The translations under genes were made by a program, and so were the position numbers. Below the pieces are notes generated by a model. That model made no database searches. It saw nothing but the letters and a program-made list of their open reading frames with translations, and was not told where the DNA came from. 35,130 nt of DNA from Bacilli bacterium (GTDB lineage: Bacteria > Bacillota > Bacilli > Paenibacillales > NBRC-103111): assembly GCA_028287395.1 (NCBI GenBank), contig JAQBPR010000202.1, positions 1 to 35,130 on the forward strand, written 5' to 3'. Shown here in pieces: positions 27,069 to 35,130 of this stretch. How positions within the stretch are numbered: position 1 is the stretch's first letter; each line of letters starts with the position of its first letter.

Positions 27069-28131
27069 TGAACATTTGTTCCTTAATCCGCTTTAGACCC
27101 TCTTTAATCGCTCGCGCTCGAACTTCACCAATGCCATCAACCTTATCTAATTCCTCTATTGTAGCCGAATGAATACGGGGTAAATACGAGAAATTTTCAA
27201 CCATATTAGCGATAATAATGGAAGGAAGTCTAGGTATTTTATTTAGTATTCGAAAGCCTCTAGGCGAGATGGTTTCCTCCAAAATGGTAATGGAGGGTGC
27301 GTACCCTAATAAGCGGACGATATGTTGATGATCCAGCATTTCCTCTGCACTGAGCCGCTTCATTGCAGTCTTCATTTCTTTAATCTTATCCTCATTTGGC
27401 TCCCGGCAATAATCCTTTATCAAAAGCACAGATTCGTTATCCGTTTTTGCCACAAGCTCATCCAACTGCATGCTGATTAAGCGACCCTCCACACCCAACT
27501 CAATAATATAACGTTTGAGCTCTGTTTTAATCCTTAAGACCATTTCTATACGCTGCAGTGCACCGGCTACATCATGAAGCGTTACCAATTCCTCAAATTC
27601 TGCTGCACTCAAATTGGTCAATGCCTGATCGAGCACCGCTTTATATTTTTCCAACGTTTGAATGGCTTGATTTGCTTTGGTTAGGATGTCCGCCAAATCC
27701 TTTAAAGTATATCTTAAATTACCTTGATATAAGGTAATAATATTTCTTCTTTGTGAAATGGAAATAACTAAATTACCCGTTTGTTTGGCAACCCGCTCAG
27801 CGGTTCGATGACGGATCCCCGTTTCCGTGGATGCTATCGCCGAATCAGGGATTAGCTGCGTATTGGCATAGAGAATACGTTTAATATCTTCACTGAGAAT
27901 AATAGCCCCATCCATTTTAGCCAATTCATATAAATAATTCGCAGAGAATTCACAATTAATCGAGAAACCTCCATCGACGATTTCCATCACTTCCGGATTA
28001 TAGCCCACAACGATCAACGCCCCTGTTTTGGCTCGGAGCACATTTTCTAAACCATCGCGAAAGAACGTACCCGGTGCAACCAACTGCAGCAATTCGATCA
28101 ATACATCTTTGTTTCCGTCCTCTTTAACCAT
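27052..28131 (-). CDS. disA: DNA integrity scanning diadenylate cyclase
   Basis: DisA makes the second messenger c-di-AMP from two ATP and scans DNA for branched lesions. The 359-residue protein has the N-terminal DAC domain with DGA (74-76) and RHR (107-109, [14 protein letters not shown]), a central helical linker, and a C-terminal helix-hairpin-helix DNA-binding region ([16 protein letters not shown]). A G-rich ribosome site precedes the ATG. It follows radA by 25 nt; RadA is a known functional partner of DisA in B. subtilis. Confidence 0.97.
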   Translation of the reverse strand: MVKEDGNKDVLIELLQLVAPGTFFRDGLENVLRAKTGALIVVGYNPEVMEIVDGGFSINCEFSANYLYELAKMDGAIILSEDIKRILYANTQLIPDSAIASTETGIRHRTAERVAKQTGNLVISISQRRNIITLYQGNLRYTLKDLADILTKANQAIQTLEKYKAVLDQALTNLSAAEFEELVTLHDVAGALQRIEMVLRIKTELKRYIIELGVEGRLISMQLDELVAKTDNESVLLIKDYCREPNEDKIKEMKTAMKRLSAEEMLDHQHIVRLLGYAPSITILEETISPRGFRILNKIPRLPSIIIANMVENFSYLPRIHSATIEELDKVDGIGEVRARAIKEGLKRIKEQMFIDRHI

Positions 28132-28156
28132 CCTGCCGACCCCCTGTCTTATTTAT

Positions 28157-29548
28157 TTAAGATTGCAACGCGCCAAAAACATCTCGGATCACTTCATTCA
28201 GCGTATTCAAAGAAATTACTTTAATATGTTTTAAATCAGCATCTTTTTTGACTGCATTTTTTGCAACATATACCTTTCTAAAGCCCATTCTATCTAGTTC
28301 CCGTATCCTCGAATCGAGTGAGGGAACCCTTTTTAACTCTCCGGTAAGACCCAAGTCTGCAATAAAGACCGTATCATTAGGAATTCCCTTATTTTTAACA
28401 GAAGAAACGATACTCATTATGACCGCTAAATTTACAGACTGTTCCTTGAGCTTAAGACCACCCGTAGTTTTGACAACTACATTTTTGTTAAATAGTTCAA
28501 TCCCGCCCCTCTGCTCAAGGACCGACAATAAAGTATTTAATTGATCTCTTCGCATACACTCGCCGATTCTAGAAGGATAAGGTGTAAAGGAGTTCGAAAC
28601 CAAGCTTTCTACTTCTAAAATAATCGGTCGCGAGCCTTCCTTTACAACAGTTAGCGCACTTCCTGAAACAAGATTCGAATCTTCGCGTTTAGTCATAAAG
28701 AATTCGGAAGGATTCTCGATAGATGTCATGCCATGTTCCGTCATCGCAAAAAAACCAATTTCTCCTGTACTTCCATAGCGATTTTTACTTGAAGTTAAAC
28801 CCTTGAGTTCTTCCCCGTTCTCTCCATCGATGATCAATACGGTATCCACTAAATGCTCCAACGCCCTTAACCCGGCAATTTCATCATCTTTGGTCATTTG
28901 CCCTACCATAATTACAGCTCTCGGTCTTTTATCATTTTTCGCTAATCTTTGCAGCTCATTAGCACATTCCATAGTTTGGGTTGGAGATCCTGGTCGGGAG
29001 CTAAATTCCTCTAAAACAAAGGTTTGGATGCTGTCTATAATGATCAAATCAGGATCAATTTCCTCAATGGAGGTCAGTACATTATTCATACTCGTATCAG
29101 AGTATACCCAGATGTTTTTATCGATTTGATCGAGGATCCGCTCGGCTCTATTTTTAATTTGACTGTCGCTTTCTTCGCCTGACGCATACAGAACTTTATA
29201 TCCTTTTAGCGCAATATCTTGAGAGACCTGCAGCAGTAAAGTCGATTTACCCGCTCCTGGTTTGGCAGTGATAATGGTTATGGAATCTTTAACAATTCCG
29301 CCGCCCATAACCCTGTTAAATTCACTTATGCTTGTTACGATTCGATCGCTATTACTCGATAATACCTCGGACAACCTTTTGGGTGTTATGGTTTTGTTTT
29401 TACTCTTTCTTGAACTACTTGTTCCGCCAATCATGGTTTCCTCAAGTGTATTCCATTGCTGACAGACATCACATTTTCCCTGCCATTTGAGGGACTCATT
29501 ATGACAATTTGTACATTTATAAACAGTCTTTAACTTCAAGTTAGCCAT
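28157..29548 (-). CDS. radA: DNA repair protein RadA, divergent
   Basis: RadA is a RecA-like branch-migration helicase with a Lon-like C-terminal domain. The 463-residue protein has the zinc finger CTNC...CDVC (12,15,26,29), Walker A AKPGAGKST (95-103), Walker B LIIIDS (168-173), and KNRYG (255-259) in place of the usual KNRFG. The conserved GDPGIGKS and IAGPR of Bacillales RadA are changed to AKPGAGKS and IAGLR. Function is probably retained. ATG 29548 is chosen because GGGAG lies 8 nt upstream; ATG 29563 overlaps this site. It has its own promoter after the clpC terminator and precedes disA. Confidence 0.9.
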   Translation of the reverse strand: MANLKLKTVYKCTNCHNESLKWQGKCDVCQQWNTLEETMIGGTSSSRKSKNKTITPKRLSEVLSSNSDRIVTSISEFNRVMGGGIVKDSITIITAKPGAGKSTLLLQVSQDIALKGYKVLYASGEESDSQIKNRAERILDQIDKNIWVYSDTSMNNVLTSIEEIDPDLIIIDSIQTFVLEEFSSRPGSPTQTMECANELQRLAKNDKRPRAVIMVGQMTKDDEIAGLRALEHLVDTVLIIDGENGEELKGLTSSKNRYGSTGEIGFFAMTEHGMTSIENPSEFFMTKREDSNLVSGSALTVVKEGSRPIILEVESLVSNSFTPYPSRIGECMRRDQLNTLLSVLEQRGGIELFNKNVVVKTTGGLKLKEQSVNLAVIMSIVSSVKNKGIPNDTVFIADLGLTGELKRVPSLDSRIRELDRMGFRKVYVAKNAVKKDADLKHIKVISLNTLNEVIRDVFGALQS

Positions 29549-29571
29549 TGCTTGTTCTCCCAAATCAACCT

Positions 29572-29600
29572 ATTATAATCAAAGTTTACCACTTTGTTAA
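29572..29600 (-). promoter_or_regulatory. Sigma-A promoter of radA-disA
   Basis: TTAACA (29600-29595), 17-nt spacer and perfect TATAAT (29577-29572), directly between the clpC terminator and the radA ribosome site. It separates radA-disA from CtsR control of the clpC operon, at least in part. Confidence 0.75.
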
Positions 29601-29624
29601 AAGCGTGAACACCCCTAAGGGTAT

Positions 29625-29658
29625 AAAAAACCCGTACCACTTATAAAAGTGATACGGG
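29625..29658 (-). terminator. Rho-independent terminator after clpC
   Basis: A 12-bp stem with one mismatch (29647-29658 with 29631-29642, GC-rich base CCCG/CGGG), 4-nt loop, then six T on the minus strand. It lies 14 nt after the clpC stop. Confidence 0.92.
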
Positions 29659-29672
29659 GATTATTGAAATAA

Positions 29673-32120
29673 CTATTTCTTAGCGGATACTTCTTCTTGA
29701 TTGTTTAGGACGATCAGCTCGCCATCTTTCACTTCAAAGGTTAAAGAATCACCTTTAGAGATCGTTCCTTTTAGTAATTCTTCAGAGAGATGATCCTCAA
29801 TGTGCTTTTGAATTGCTCTTCGCAGTGGACGAGCTCCATAAGTCGGATCAAAGCCGGCCTTAGCCAAGAATTGCTTTGCTTCATCACTCAAAACAAAGTC
29901 TATCTCTTGCTCCTTCAGACGAAGGCGCAAATCTTCAGCCATTAAGGTCACGATGCGAAGGATATGTTCTTCGTCCAAGGAATGGAATACAATCGATTCA
30001 TCAATCCGATTTAAAAATTCAGGACGGAAGCTTTTCTTCAACTCCGCGATCACTTTATCCTTCATATTCGTGTAATCTTTACCGGCATCATTAGCAGCAG
30101 TAAAGCCTAATGAAGAATTTTTTCGAATCATTTCGGCGCCTACGTTAGATGTCATAATAATCAAAGTATTCCGGAAATCAACCGTGCGTCCTTTAGAATC
30201 AGTTAGACGCCCGTCTTCTAATACTTGAAGCAATATATTGAATACTTCTGGATGCGCCTTCTCAATTTCATCCAACAAGACAACTGAATATGGTTTACGA
30301 CGAACCTTCTCCGTTAACTGTCCGCCTTCTTCATACCCGACATATCCTGGAGGCGCTCCCACTAAACGTGAAGTAGAATGCTTCTCCATATACTCTGACA
30401 TATCAATGCGAATAACGGCATTTTCATCGCCAAACATCGATCCGGCTAAAGCTCTAGCTAGCTCTGTTTTCCCAACACCCGTAGGTCCTAAGAAAATAAA
30501 TGAACCCATTGGACGCTTCGGATCCTTCAGACCTGCACGAGCACGACGGATTGCACGGCTGACGGCTTTGACAGCTTCATCCTGACCAATCACTCTTTCA
30601 TGGAGAATGGATTCCATCTTCAGCAAGCGTTCTGTTTCCTCTTCAGCCAGTTGACTTACAGGTATCCCTGTCCAGCTCGCGACGATTTGTGCAATATCTT
30701 CTGGAGTTACTTCCGAATCCGTTCTGCCTTGCTTTTCTTTCCATTCATTCTTCGTTACATCTAACTCTTCCCGAAGCTTTTGTTCTTTATCACGCAGAGA
30801 TGCCGCTTTTTCGAATTCTTGGCTTTGTACCGCAGAATCCTTTTCCTTGCGAACATCTTCTAATTTGTTTTCCATTTGCTTTAAGGAAGGTGGAACGGTA
30901 TAAGAACGAAGCCTTACCTTAGATCCTGCTTCATCGATCAAATCGATCGCTTTATCCGGTAAAAAACGATCCGTAATATAACGATCAGACAGCTTCACAG
31001 CTTGGTAGATCGCTTCATCCGTTATTTTGACACGGTGATGTGCTTCATAGCGATCACGCAGCCCAAACAAGATCTGAACAGCTTCTTCCTTTGTCGGCTC
31101 ATCAACCTGAATAGGTTGAAAACGTCTTTCTAAAGCAGCATCTTTTTCAATATATTTGCGATATTCATCTAAAGTTGTTGCTCCAATACATTGCAGCTCA
31201 CCTCTGGCAAGAGCAGGCTTCAAGATATTAGAAGCATCGATCGCGCCTTCCGCGCCTCCTGCACCAATTAAGGTGTGTAATTCATCAATAAACAAAATAA
31301 TATTGCCCGCGGTACGAATTTCATCCATGATTTTCTTGAGGCGATCTTCAAACTCACCACGATATTTTGTACCCGCAACAACGGAGCCCATATCAAGTGT
31401 CATAACTCTTTTATCACGCAAGGTTTCAGGAATTTCATTATTGATAATTTTTTGGGCAAGACCCTCTGCTACAGCCGTTTTACCTACACCGGGCTCCCCA
31501 ATCAAGACAGGGTTGTTTTTCGTTCTCCGACTTAGCACTTGGATAACGCGTTCGATCTCTTTACTGCGGCCAATCACCGGATCCAAATGTCCTTCTTTAG
31601 CATAAGCGGTCAAATCACGTGCCAATCCATCCAAGGTAGGCGTATTTGCATTTGCCGGGCTTCCATGATGTGAAGAAACCACTTCACTGCTTCCCAATAG
31701 CTGCAATACCTGTTGACGCGCTTTATTGAGAGAGACGCCGAGATTATTAAGCACTCTCGCCGCAACACCTTCACCTTCACGAATCAATCCAAGCAATATA
31801 TGCTCTGTTCCTACATACGTATGTCCCAATTTACGCGCTTCGTCCATTGACAGCTCAATAACCTTCTTCGCACGCGGCGTGTAGGCAATGTTCGTCGGTT
31901 GTTCTTGGCCTCTGCCAATTAACGATTCCACTTCATCTTGAATTTTTTCTAAACCAAGGTTTAAAGCGACAAGTGCTTTTGCGGCGATTCCTTCGCTTTC
32001 GCGAATTAAACCGAGTAAAATATGTTCTGTACCAATATTATTATGACCTAAGCGGACAGCTTCCTCTTGTGCTAAAGCAAGCACCTTCTGTGCTCTTTCC
32101 GTGAATCTACCAAACATCAT
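29673..32120 (-). CDS. clpC: ATP-dependent Clp protease ATPase subunit ClpC
   Basis: ClpC is the Hsp100 unfoldase that feeds ClpP and degrades proteins marked by arginine phosphorylation. The 815-residue protein has two N-terminal Clp repeats (residues 1-143), AAA domain 1 (Walker A GEPGVGKT 209-216, Walker B FIDE 277-280), the ClpC middle domain/UVR-like helix at about 417-452, and AAA domain 2 (GPTGVGKT 545-552). I start at the ATG at 32120 because GGAGGT lies 8 nt upstream; the ATG after it is also possible. It is the last gene of the ctsR operon. Confidence 0.97.
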   Translation of the reverse strand: MMFGRFTERAQKVLALAQEEAVRLGHNNIGTEHILLGLIRESEGIAAKALVALNLGLEKIQDEVESLIGRGQEQPTNIAYTPRAKKVIELSMDEARKLGHTYVGTEHILLGLIREGEGVAARVLNNLGVSLNKARQQVLQLLGSSEVVSSHHGSPANANTPTLDGLARDLTAYAKEGHLDPVIGRSKEIERVIQVLSRRTKNNPVLIGEPGVGKTAVAEGLAQKIINNEIPETLRDKRVMTLDMGSVVAGTKYRGEFEDRLKKIMDEIRTAGNIILFIDELHTLIGAGGAEGAIDASNILKPALARGELQCIGATTLDEYRKYIEKDAALERRFQPIQVDEPTKEEAVQILFGLRDRYEAHHRVKITDEAIYQAVKLSDRYITDRFLPDKAIDLIDEAGSKVRLRSYTVPPSLKQMENKLEDVRKEKDSAVQSQEFEKAASLRDKEQKLREELDVTKNEWKEKQGRTDSEVTPEDIAQIVASWTGIPVSQLAEEETERLLKMESILHERVIGQDEAVKAVSRAIRRARAGLKDPKRPMGSFIFLGPTGVGKTELARALAGSMFGDENAVIRIDMSEYMEKHSTSRLVGAPPGYVGYEEGGQLTEKVRRKPYSVVLLDEIEKAHPEVFNILLQVLEDGRLTDSKGRTVDFRNTLIIMTSNVGAEMIRKNSSLGFTAANDAGKDYTNMKDKVIAELKKSFRPEFLNRIDESIVFHSLDEEHILRIVTLMAEDLRLRLKEQEIDFVLSDEAKQFLAKAGFDPTYGARPLRRAIQKHIEDHLSEELLKGTISKGDSLTFEVKDGELIVLNNQEEVSAKK

Positions 32121-32151
32121 AAGTATGCACCTCCATGTGATTATTATAGCA

Positions 32152-33210
32152 TTATTTAGCAAATTGAGCGCGTATCATTTCCGCTCGTCGAATATCTCTT
32201 TCATCCGAAGACAATTTACGACCGGCATCCTGCTGAAGAAAACCCGGCTGAGTCATCACAAGGAGCTCATTCAATGCATTCTCTGAAACCGTTATAATGA
32301 TTTTTAAATCAACGCCAAGTCGAACATCCGATAATCGCTGTGCAGCTTCTTTCGAATCAATAATAACCGCGTGTGACAAAATCCCAAATGAACGACTTAC
32401 TCTGTCCTTGATCCAATAATTGGATTCAGTAAGCAGTTTTCCCCGCGCTGCCCGTTCGTGTTCGATAATCTGCCTTACGACGCTGTACAAGTTTTCAATA
32501 ATTTCTTCCTCTGACTGCCCCAAGGTAATCTGATTTGAAATTTGAAAAAGGTTGCCTATTGCCTCGCTGCCTTCACCATAAAGCCCCCTTACAGCAAGAC
32601 CCACCTGAGTGATTGCCGATAATATGCGATTGATCTGCTGAGTTAACACGAGTGCGGGTAAATGAAGCATAACCGAAGCGCGGATACCTGTGCCTACATT
32701 CGTAGGGCAGCTAGTCAAATATCCCCTTTTCTCATCAAATGCATATTCCAGCTGGCTTTCGAAAATATCATCGACTTGGTTTGCCATATCCCAGGCTTCT
32801 TTAATTTGAAATCCGGGACTCATACATTGAATTCGCAAATGATCCTCTTCGTTAATCATCACACTGATTGATTCATTGTCGTTAAGCATTACCGCTCCGT
32901 TCCGCGATTCGTTCGCCAGAGCCGGGCTAATTAAATGTTTCTCGACAAGCACCATTTTCTCCAATTCCTTCAAATCGGAAAGATGTATAAAGTTAAAATG
33001 GCTGATCGTTTCCAGTTCCTCATTTTTTGAGGCCTCTTCAACTTGATCCAATACCTCTTTAGATTGTTGATTCGTTGCTAACATGGGAAAAGAATAAGGA
33101 CGTAAATTTCGCGCAATTCGTATCCTGCTGCTGATTACTATATCTGAATCTGGACCGTCGCCCTTCATCCAATCACTTAAAGCATCGTTAGTAAATCGTT
33201 CTAAAGTCAT
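32152..33210 (-). CDS. mcsB: Protein arginine kinase McsB
   Basis: McsB phosphorylates arginines, inactivating CtsR and marking proteins for ClpCP. The 352-residue protein is of the phosphagen kinase fold: [16 protein letters not shown] for nucleotide binding, NEEDHLRIQ, and [18 protein letters not shown]. The C-terminal RDIRRA (338-343) matches the RDXXRA motif of the allosteric phosphoarginine pocket. The start is ATG 33210, with AAGGAGG 9 nt upstream; the frame is open to 33258 but that part is not conserved. It follows mcsA by 47 nt and precedes clpC by 31. Confidence 0.96.
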   Translation of the reverse strand: MTLERFTNDALSDWMKGDGPDSDIVISSRIRIARNLRPYSFPMLATNQQSKEVLDQVEEASKNEELETISHFNFIHLSDLKELEKMVLVEKHLISPALANESRNGAVMLNDNESISVMINEEDHLRIQCMSPGFQIKEAWDMANQVDDIFESQLEYAFDEKRGYLTSCPTNVGTGIRASVMLHLPALVLTQQINRILSAITQVGLAVRGLYGEGSEAIGNLFQISNQITLGQSEEEIIENLYSVVRQIIEHERAARGKLLTESNYWIKDRVSRSFGILSHAVIIDSKEAAQRLSDVRLGVDLKIIITVSENALNELLVMTQPGFLQQDAGRKLSSDERDIRRAEMIRAQFAK

Positions 33211-33257
33211 TGCTATCGACCTCCTTAAAGAGAGCTTTCTTAACGCATTCAGGCGCA

Positions 33258-33776
33258 CTATTGATCCGCTAATTTCTTTTCCAAGTCGCGAATTTGATCT
33301 CTTACTGTAGCCGCATGCTCAAATTCTTCATGCTCAATATGATATAATAGTTCTTTTTTTAACATTTCAATTTCTCGCTTAGATTGAATCAATCCGCCCG
33401 ATCTTTTGGGCACTTTTCCAACATGGCCTGTATTCCCATGCACTCTTTTAATCAATGGATCCAAACGGTCGGAAAAATGATTATAGCACGAGCTGCAGCC
33501 AAATCTCCCTAGCTTACTGAATTGCGCATATGTCAAACCGCATTGCTCGCAGCGCAAAGGTTGTGTTTTAACGCCTAATCCTGAGGCAGAAGCAGGATCA
33601 AAATTAAGCAATCCCGACAATAAATTATGAATGGAGAATCCATTGGGCGTTCCCGGAATCAGTTCTCCCTTTTCACGCGCGCACGATTCACAAATATGAA
33701 ATTCCGTCTTCTCCCCGTTTACGATTTTTGTAAAATGCAGGGTTGAAGGTTTTTTACCACATTCCTGACAAAGCAT
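33258..33776 (-). CDS. mcsA: McsB activator and CtsR-modulating zinc protein McsA
   Basis: McsA activates McsB kinase and helps relieve CtsR repression under heat or oxidative stress. The 172-residue protein has four CxxC pairs, at residues 3-6, 29-32, 76-79 and 94-97, forming two zinc sites, and a C-terminal UVR motif (about 135-170, KREIEMLKKELLYHIEHEEF). A GGGGG ribosome site precedes the ATG. It lies between ctsR and mcsB as in B. subtilis. Confidence 0.95.
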   Translation of the reverse strand: MLCQECGKKPSTLHFTKIVNGEKTEFHICESCAREKGELIPGTPNGFSIHNLLSGLLNFDPASASGLGVKTQPLRCEQCGLTYAQFSKLGRFGCSSCYNHFSDRLDPLIKRVHGNTGHVGKVPKRSGGLIQSKREIEMLKKELLYHIEHEEFEHAATVRDQIRDLEKKLADQ

Positions 33777-33824
33777 TGGTCGAACACCCCCAATTAAATT
33801 CGCATTGAAAAAGGTTACTTTGTG

Positions 33825-34286
33825 TTATTTACTTAAAAGAGCGGTAAGCATTGCTTTTAACAAGGAGGCACGAATTTCATCGCGAAAAGGAAGCTTAAAC
33901 ACCAACACATCCCTGGATATAGCAGCTTGAATGAGCTTTGCTTCACGAAGAGTAATGTACCCACCTTCCTTCAATTGATACAATAATCCCTCTGAAGTCG
34001 TTTGGTCAATATCTCCTCCGATCGTACGAAAAATATGATCGAAAATTGAACCATGCGTAGTAAGCTCCACTTTTTGTATGCGAATATATCCACCACCGCC
34101 TCGTTTACTTTCAACGATATAGCCCTTTTCAAAGGTAAAGCGAGTGCTAATCACATAGTTAATTTGCGAAGGAACGCATTGAAAGTGATCAGCTAAGTCA
34201 TTGCGTTGGATTTCAATTATACCTAAGGGACTTTGCTGTAATATCTGTTTCAAGTACTGTTCAATCACTTCTGAAGCGTTGCGCAT
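33825..34286 (-). CDS. ctsR: Transcriptional repressor CtsR
   Basis: CtsR represses clp and other class III heat-shock genes. The 153-residue protein has the winged helix with DHFQCVPSQINYVISTRF and the glycine-rich wing ESKRGGGGYIRI, which inserts into the DNA minor groove. The C-terminal dimer/McsB-contact domain ends with RDEIRASLLKAMLTAL. ATG 34286 is chosen because GGGGGA lies 8 nt upstream and the length matches the family (154 in B. subtilis); the open frame up to 34355 covers the promoter and operator. It is the first gene of its own regulon operon. Confidence 0.96.
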   Translation of the reverse strand: MRNASEVIEQYLKQILQQSPLGIIEIQRNDLADHFQCVPSQINYVISTRFTFEKGYIVESKRGGGGYIRIQKVELTTHGSIFDHIFRTIGGDIDQTTSEGLLYQLKEGGYITLREAKLIQAAISRDVLVFKLPFRDEIRASLLKAMLTALLSK

Positions 34287-34321
34287 CAATTTCATCCCCC
34301 AATTCCAAGAATTAAATTGAC

Positions 34322-34338
34322 TTTGACTTTCTTTGACT
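34322..34338 (-). promoter_or_regulatory. CtsR operator (direct heptad repeat)
   Basis: The minus strand reads AGTCAAA, GAA, AGTCAAA: two perfect copies of the CtsR heptad with 3-nt spacing. It lies just downstream of the -10 at 34352-34347, so bound CtsR would block transcription of ctsR-mcsA-mcsB-clpC. A partial third half site adjoins at 34317-34322. Confidence 0.92.
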
Positions 34339-34346
34339 TTAATTTT

Positions 34347-34374
34347 ATTATACACTTATTTTTTAATTTGCCAA
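34347..34374 (-). promoter_or_regulatory. Sigma-A promoter of the ctsR-clpC operon
   Basis: TTGGCA (34374-34369), 16-nt spacer and perfect TATAAT (34352-34347). The start of transcription would fall at about 34340, next to the CtsR operator. Confidence 0.8.
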
Positions 34375-34632
34375 GTAGTCTGTATGGATCCATGACAAAA
34401 CTTAAATAATTATCTTTATATGAGTGGCCTTAAAGAAGTTTGCACAAATGACCATCTTACTTCGATCTTTAATGCCAACTATTTAAAACTCAATTTCATG
34501 ATTTTATTAATGTTGACAACATTGGTCCGCAATATTCCGAGTATTCCATTTTACATCATCCACTCCATGAAGTCGTATGACAATCCGTGATCGGAACAAT
34601 GGTGGAACATCGGTGCGTCCCTCTGTCTATTA

Positions 34633-34772
34633 GAGGAACGTCAATACCTTATTCTCGGTTTTAGACCTGTTTTTGTATTCTCTGGGGAACATCAGTATCT
34701 TATTTCCGATGAAATAAGGTTGTAGAGGTAGTCTAACATCAGACACAACAAAATAAGGCATCCTAGTTCCTC
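34633..34772. repeat. Cluster of dispersed 21-nt repeats, consensus AATAAGRYAYYN3GTTCCYC
   Basis: Two copies read on the minus strand (34653-34633 and 34704-34684) and one on the plus strand (34752-34772). Pairwise they match at about 16-17 of 21 positions, mainly in the AATAAG and GTTCC blocks. A half copy (GATGTTCC) is near 34604. They look like remnants of a genome-wide repeat family; this cannot be confirmed from one window. Confidence 0.55.
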
Positions 34773-34796
34773 AACCCTCTCTACTGAGGGTTTTTT
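34773..34796 (+). terminator. Plus-strand terminator-like hairpin
   Basis: AACCCTC (34773-34779) pairs with GAGGGTT (34786-34792) and is followed by a run of T (34791-34796). No plus-strand gene precedes it. It directly follows the plus-strand repeat copy, so it may belong to the repeat or to an unannotated transcript. Confidence 0.6.
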
Positions 34797-35003
34797 CAGC
34801 AATATAAGGCTCTCACGATCCGCTTGTACCTAGCTATCACTCCATTGTTCAAACATCTATCCATTTAGAAAGTGGGTAGATCTGCATGATACTCAGAAAC
34901 ATTCGAAATGAGTTTTACTCCAACTTCAACAATACTTACCCATAGACACAGACATGTACACATTTTATAAACAATCAGTGAAACTATAATTTCCTATACA
35001 AAC

Positions 35004-35043
35004 AAAAAGAACCTTTAGGAATGAAATCCAAAAGGTTCTTTTT
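35004..35043 (-). terminator. Terminator of the rRNA operon
   Basis: A perfect 13-bp stem (35031-35043 with 35004-35016) with an AAAGGTTCTTTTT second arm, read on the minus strand. The T residues at the 3' end of the stem serve as the U tract. It begins 4 nt after the 5S rRNA end. Confidence 0.92.
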
Positions 35044-35047
35044 CATT

Positions 35048-35130
35048 GCTTGGCAACGTCCTACTCTCCCAGAACCCTGCGGTTCAAGTACCCTTGGCGC
35101 TGGAGGGCTTAACGGTCGTGTTCGAGATGG
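35048..35130 (-). rRNA. rrf: 5S ribosomal RNA, 3' part
   Basis: The minus strand from the window edge contains CGAACACGACCGTTAAG, TCCAGCGCC and the 3' end GAGAGTAGGACGTTGCCAAG, all typical of Firmicutes 5S rRNA. About 83 nt of roughly 117 are present; the 5' part lies beyond the right edge. No tRNA gene is seen between its end and the terminator. It indicates that an rRNA operon lies immediately upstream of ctsR. Confidence 0.95.

Larger units (their letters stand above)
34376..35003. other. Gene-free interval between ctsR and the rRNA terminator
   Basis: No convincing coding frame is present in these 630 bp. They contain a dispersed 21-nt repeat in at least three copies (34633-34653, 34684-34704 and, inverted, 34752-34772), a hairpin CTTATTTC/GAAATAAG at 34699-34718, a plus-strand terminator-like hairpin at 34773-34796 and a 12-bp hairpin with G-T pairs at 34855-34881. 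The rest shows no features I can identify. Confidence 0.7.

Noticed and set aside
31156-31605. Plus-strand open frame of 149 codons inside clpC
   Set aside because: It is antisense to the ClpC AAA domain, with no ribosome site or recognisable family.
34376-35003. tRNA genes or a CRISPR array near the rRNA operon
   Set aside because: No cloverleaf-like segment is seen, and the repeats are too few, too diverged and irregularly spaced for a CRISPR array.

Overview
This window is the conserved str/rif/ctsR chromosome segment of a low-GC Gram-positive bacterium of the order Bacillales, most likely family Paenibacillaceae (Paenibacillus or a close relative). The evidence is the gene order, protein sequences close to Bacillus subtilis orthologues, strong AGGAGG-type ribosome binding sites, sigma-A promoters, a cysteine T-box ahead of cysES, and a CtsR box ahead of ctsR. 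pssA between disA and yacL differs from B. subtilis and, from memory, fits Paenibacillaceae. All genes lie on the minus strand, so transcription runs from high to low coordinates.

Layout in transcription order. (1) The 3' end of a 5S rRNA with its terminator (35130-35004), then about 630 bp without genes that carries a small family of dispersed repeats. (2) The clpC heat-shock operon ctsR-mcsA-mcsB-clpC, with a CtsR operator just downstream of its promoter and a strong terminator at its end. (3) radA-disA from their own promoter, then pssA from a perfect consensus promoter buried in the end of disA, then a bidirectional-looking terminator. (4) yacL-ispD-ispF-gltX. (5) A Cys T-box followed by cysE-cysS-mrnC-rlmB-rae1. 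(6) sigH with its own promoter and terminator. (7) rpmG-secE-nusG-rplK-rplA, with an L1-binding-like RNA element in front of both rplK and rplA. (8) rplJ-rplL behind an L10 leader. (9) A TTG-started methyltransferase (ybxB), then rpoB-rpoC from a promoter with a long leader. (10) The str operon rplGB-rpsL-rpsG-fusA-tuf. (11) A terminator, a 456-bp palindromic non-coding element, and finally the promoter and leader of what is probably the S10 operon, whose genes lie beyond the left edge.

The genes serve transcription and translation (RNA polymerase, elongation factors, ribosomal proteins, NusG, SecE, tRNA synthetases, rRNA and mRNA processing enzymes), stress proteolysis (CtsR/McsA/McsB/ClpC), c-di-AMP signalling and recombination (DisA, RadA), isoprenoid precursors (IspD, IspF), cysteine synthesis (CysE) and phospholipid synthesis (PssA). 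No broken genes, phage, insertion sequences, resistance genes or CRISPR arrays were seen. The rifampicin region of RpoB and the streptomycin lysine of RpsL look wild type.

No new multi-gene system is visible. The observations most worth a second look are non-coding: the palindromic element at 209-664 with a covarying internal hairpin, the twin L1-type sites, a perfect 20-bp inverted repeat before rpsL, repeats in the rpoB leader, and repeats near the 5S gene. A RadA that is unusually divergent for this locus is also notable. Promoter, start-site and RNA-structure calls come from reading motifs by eye.
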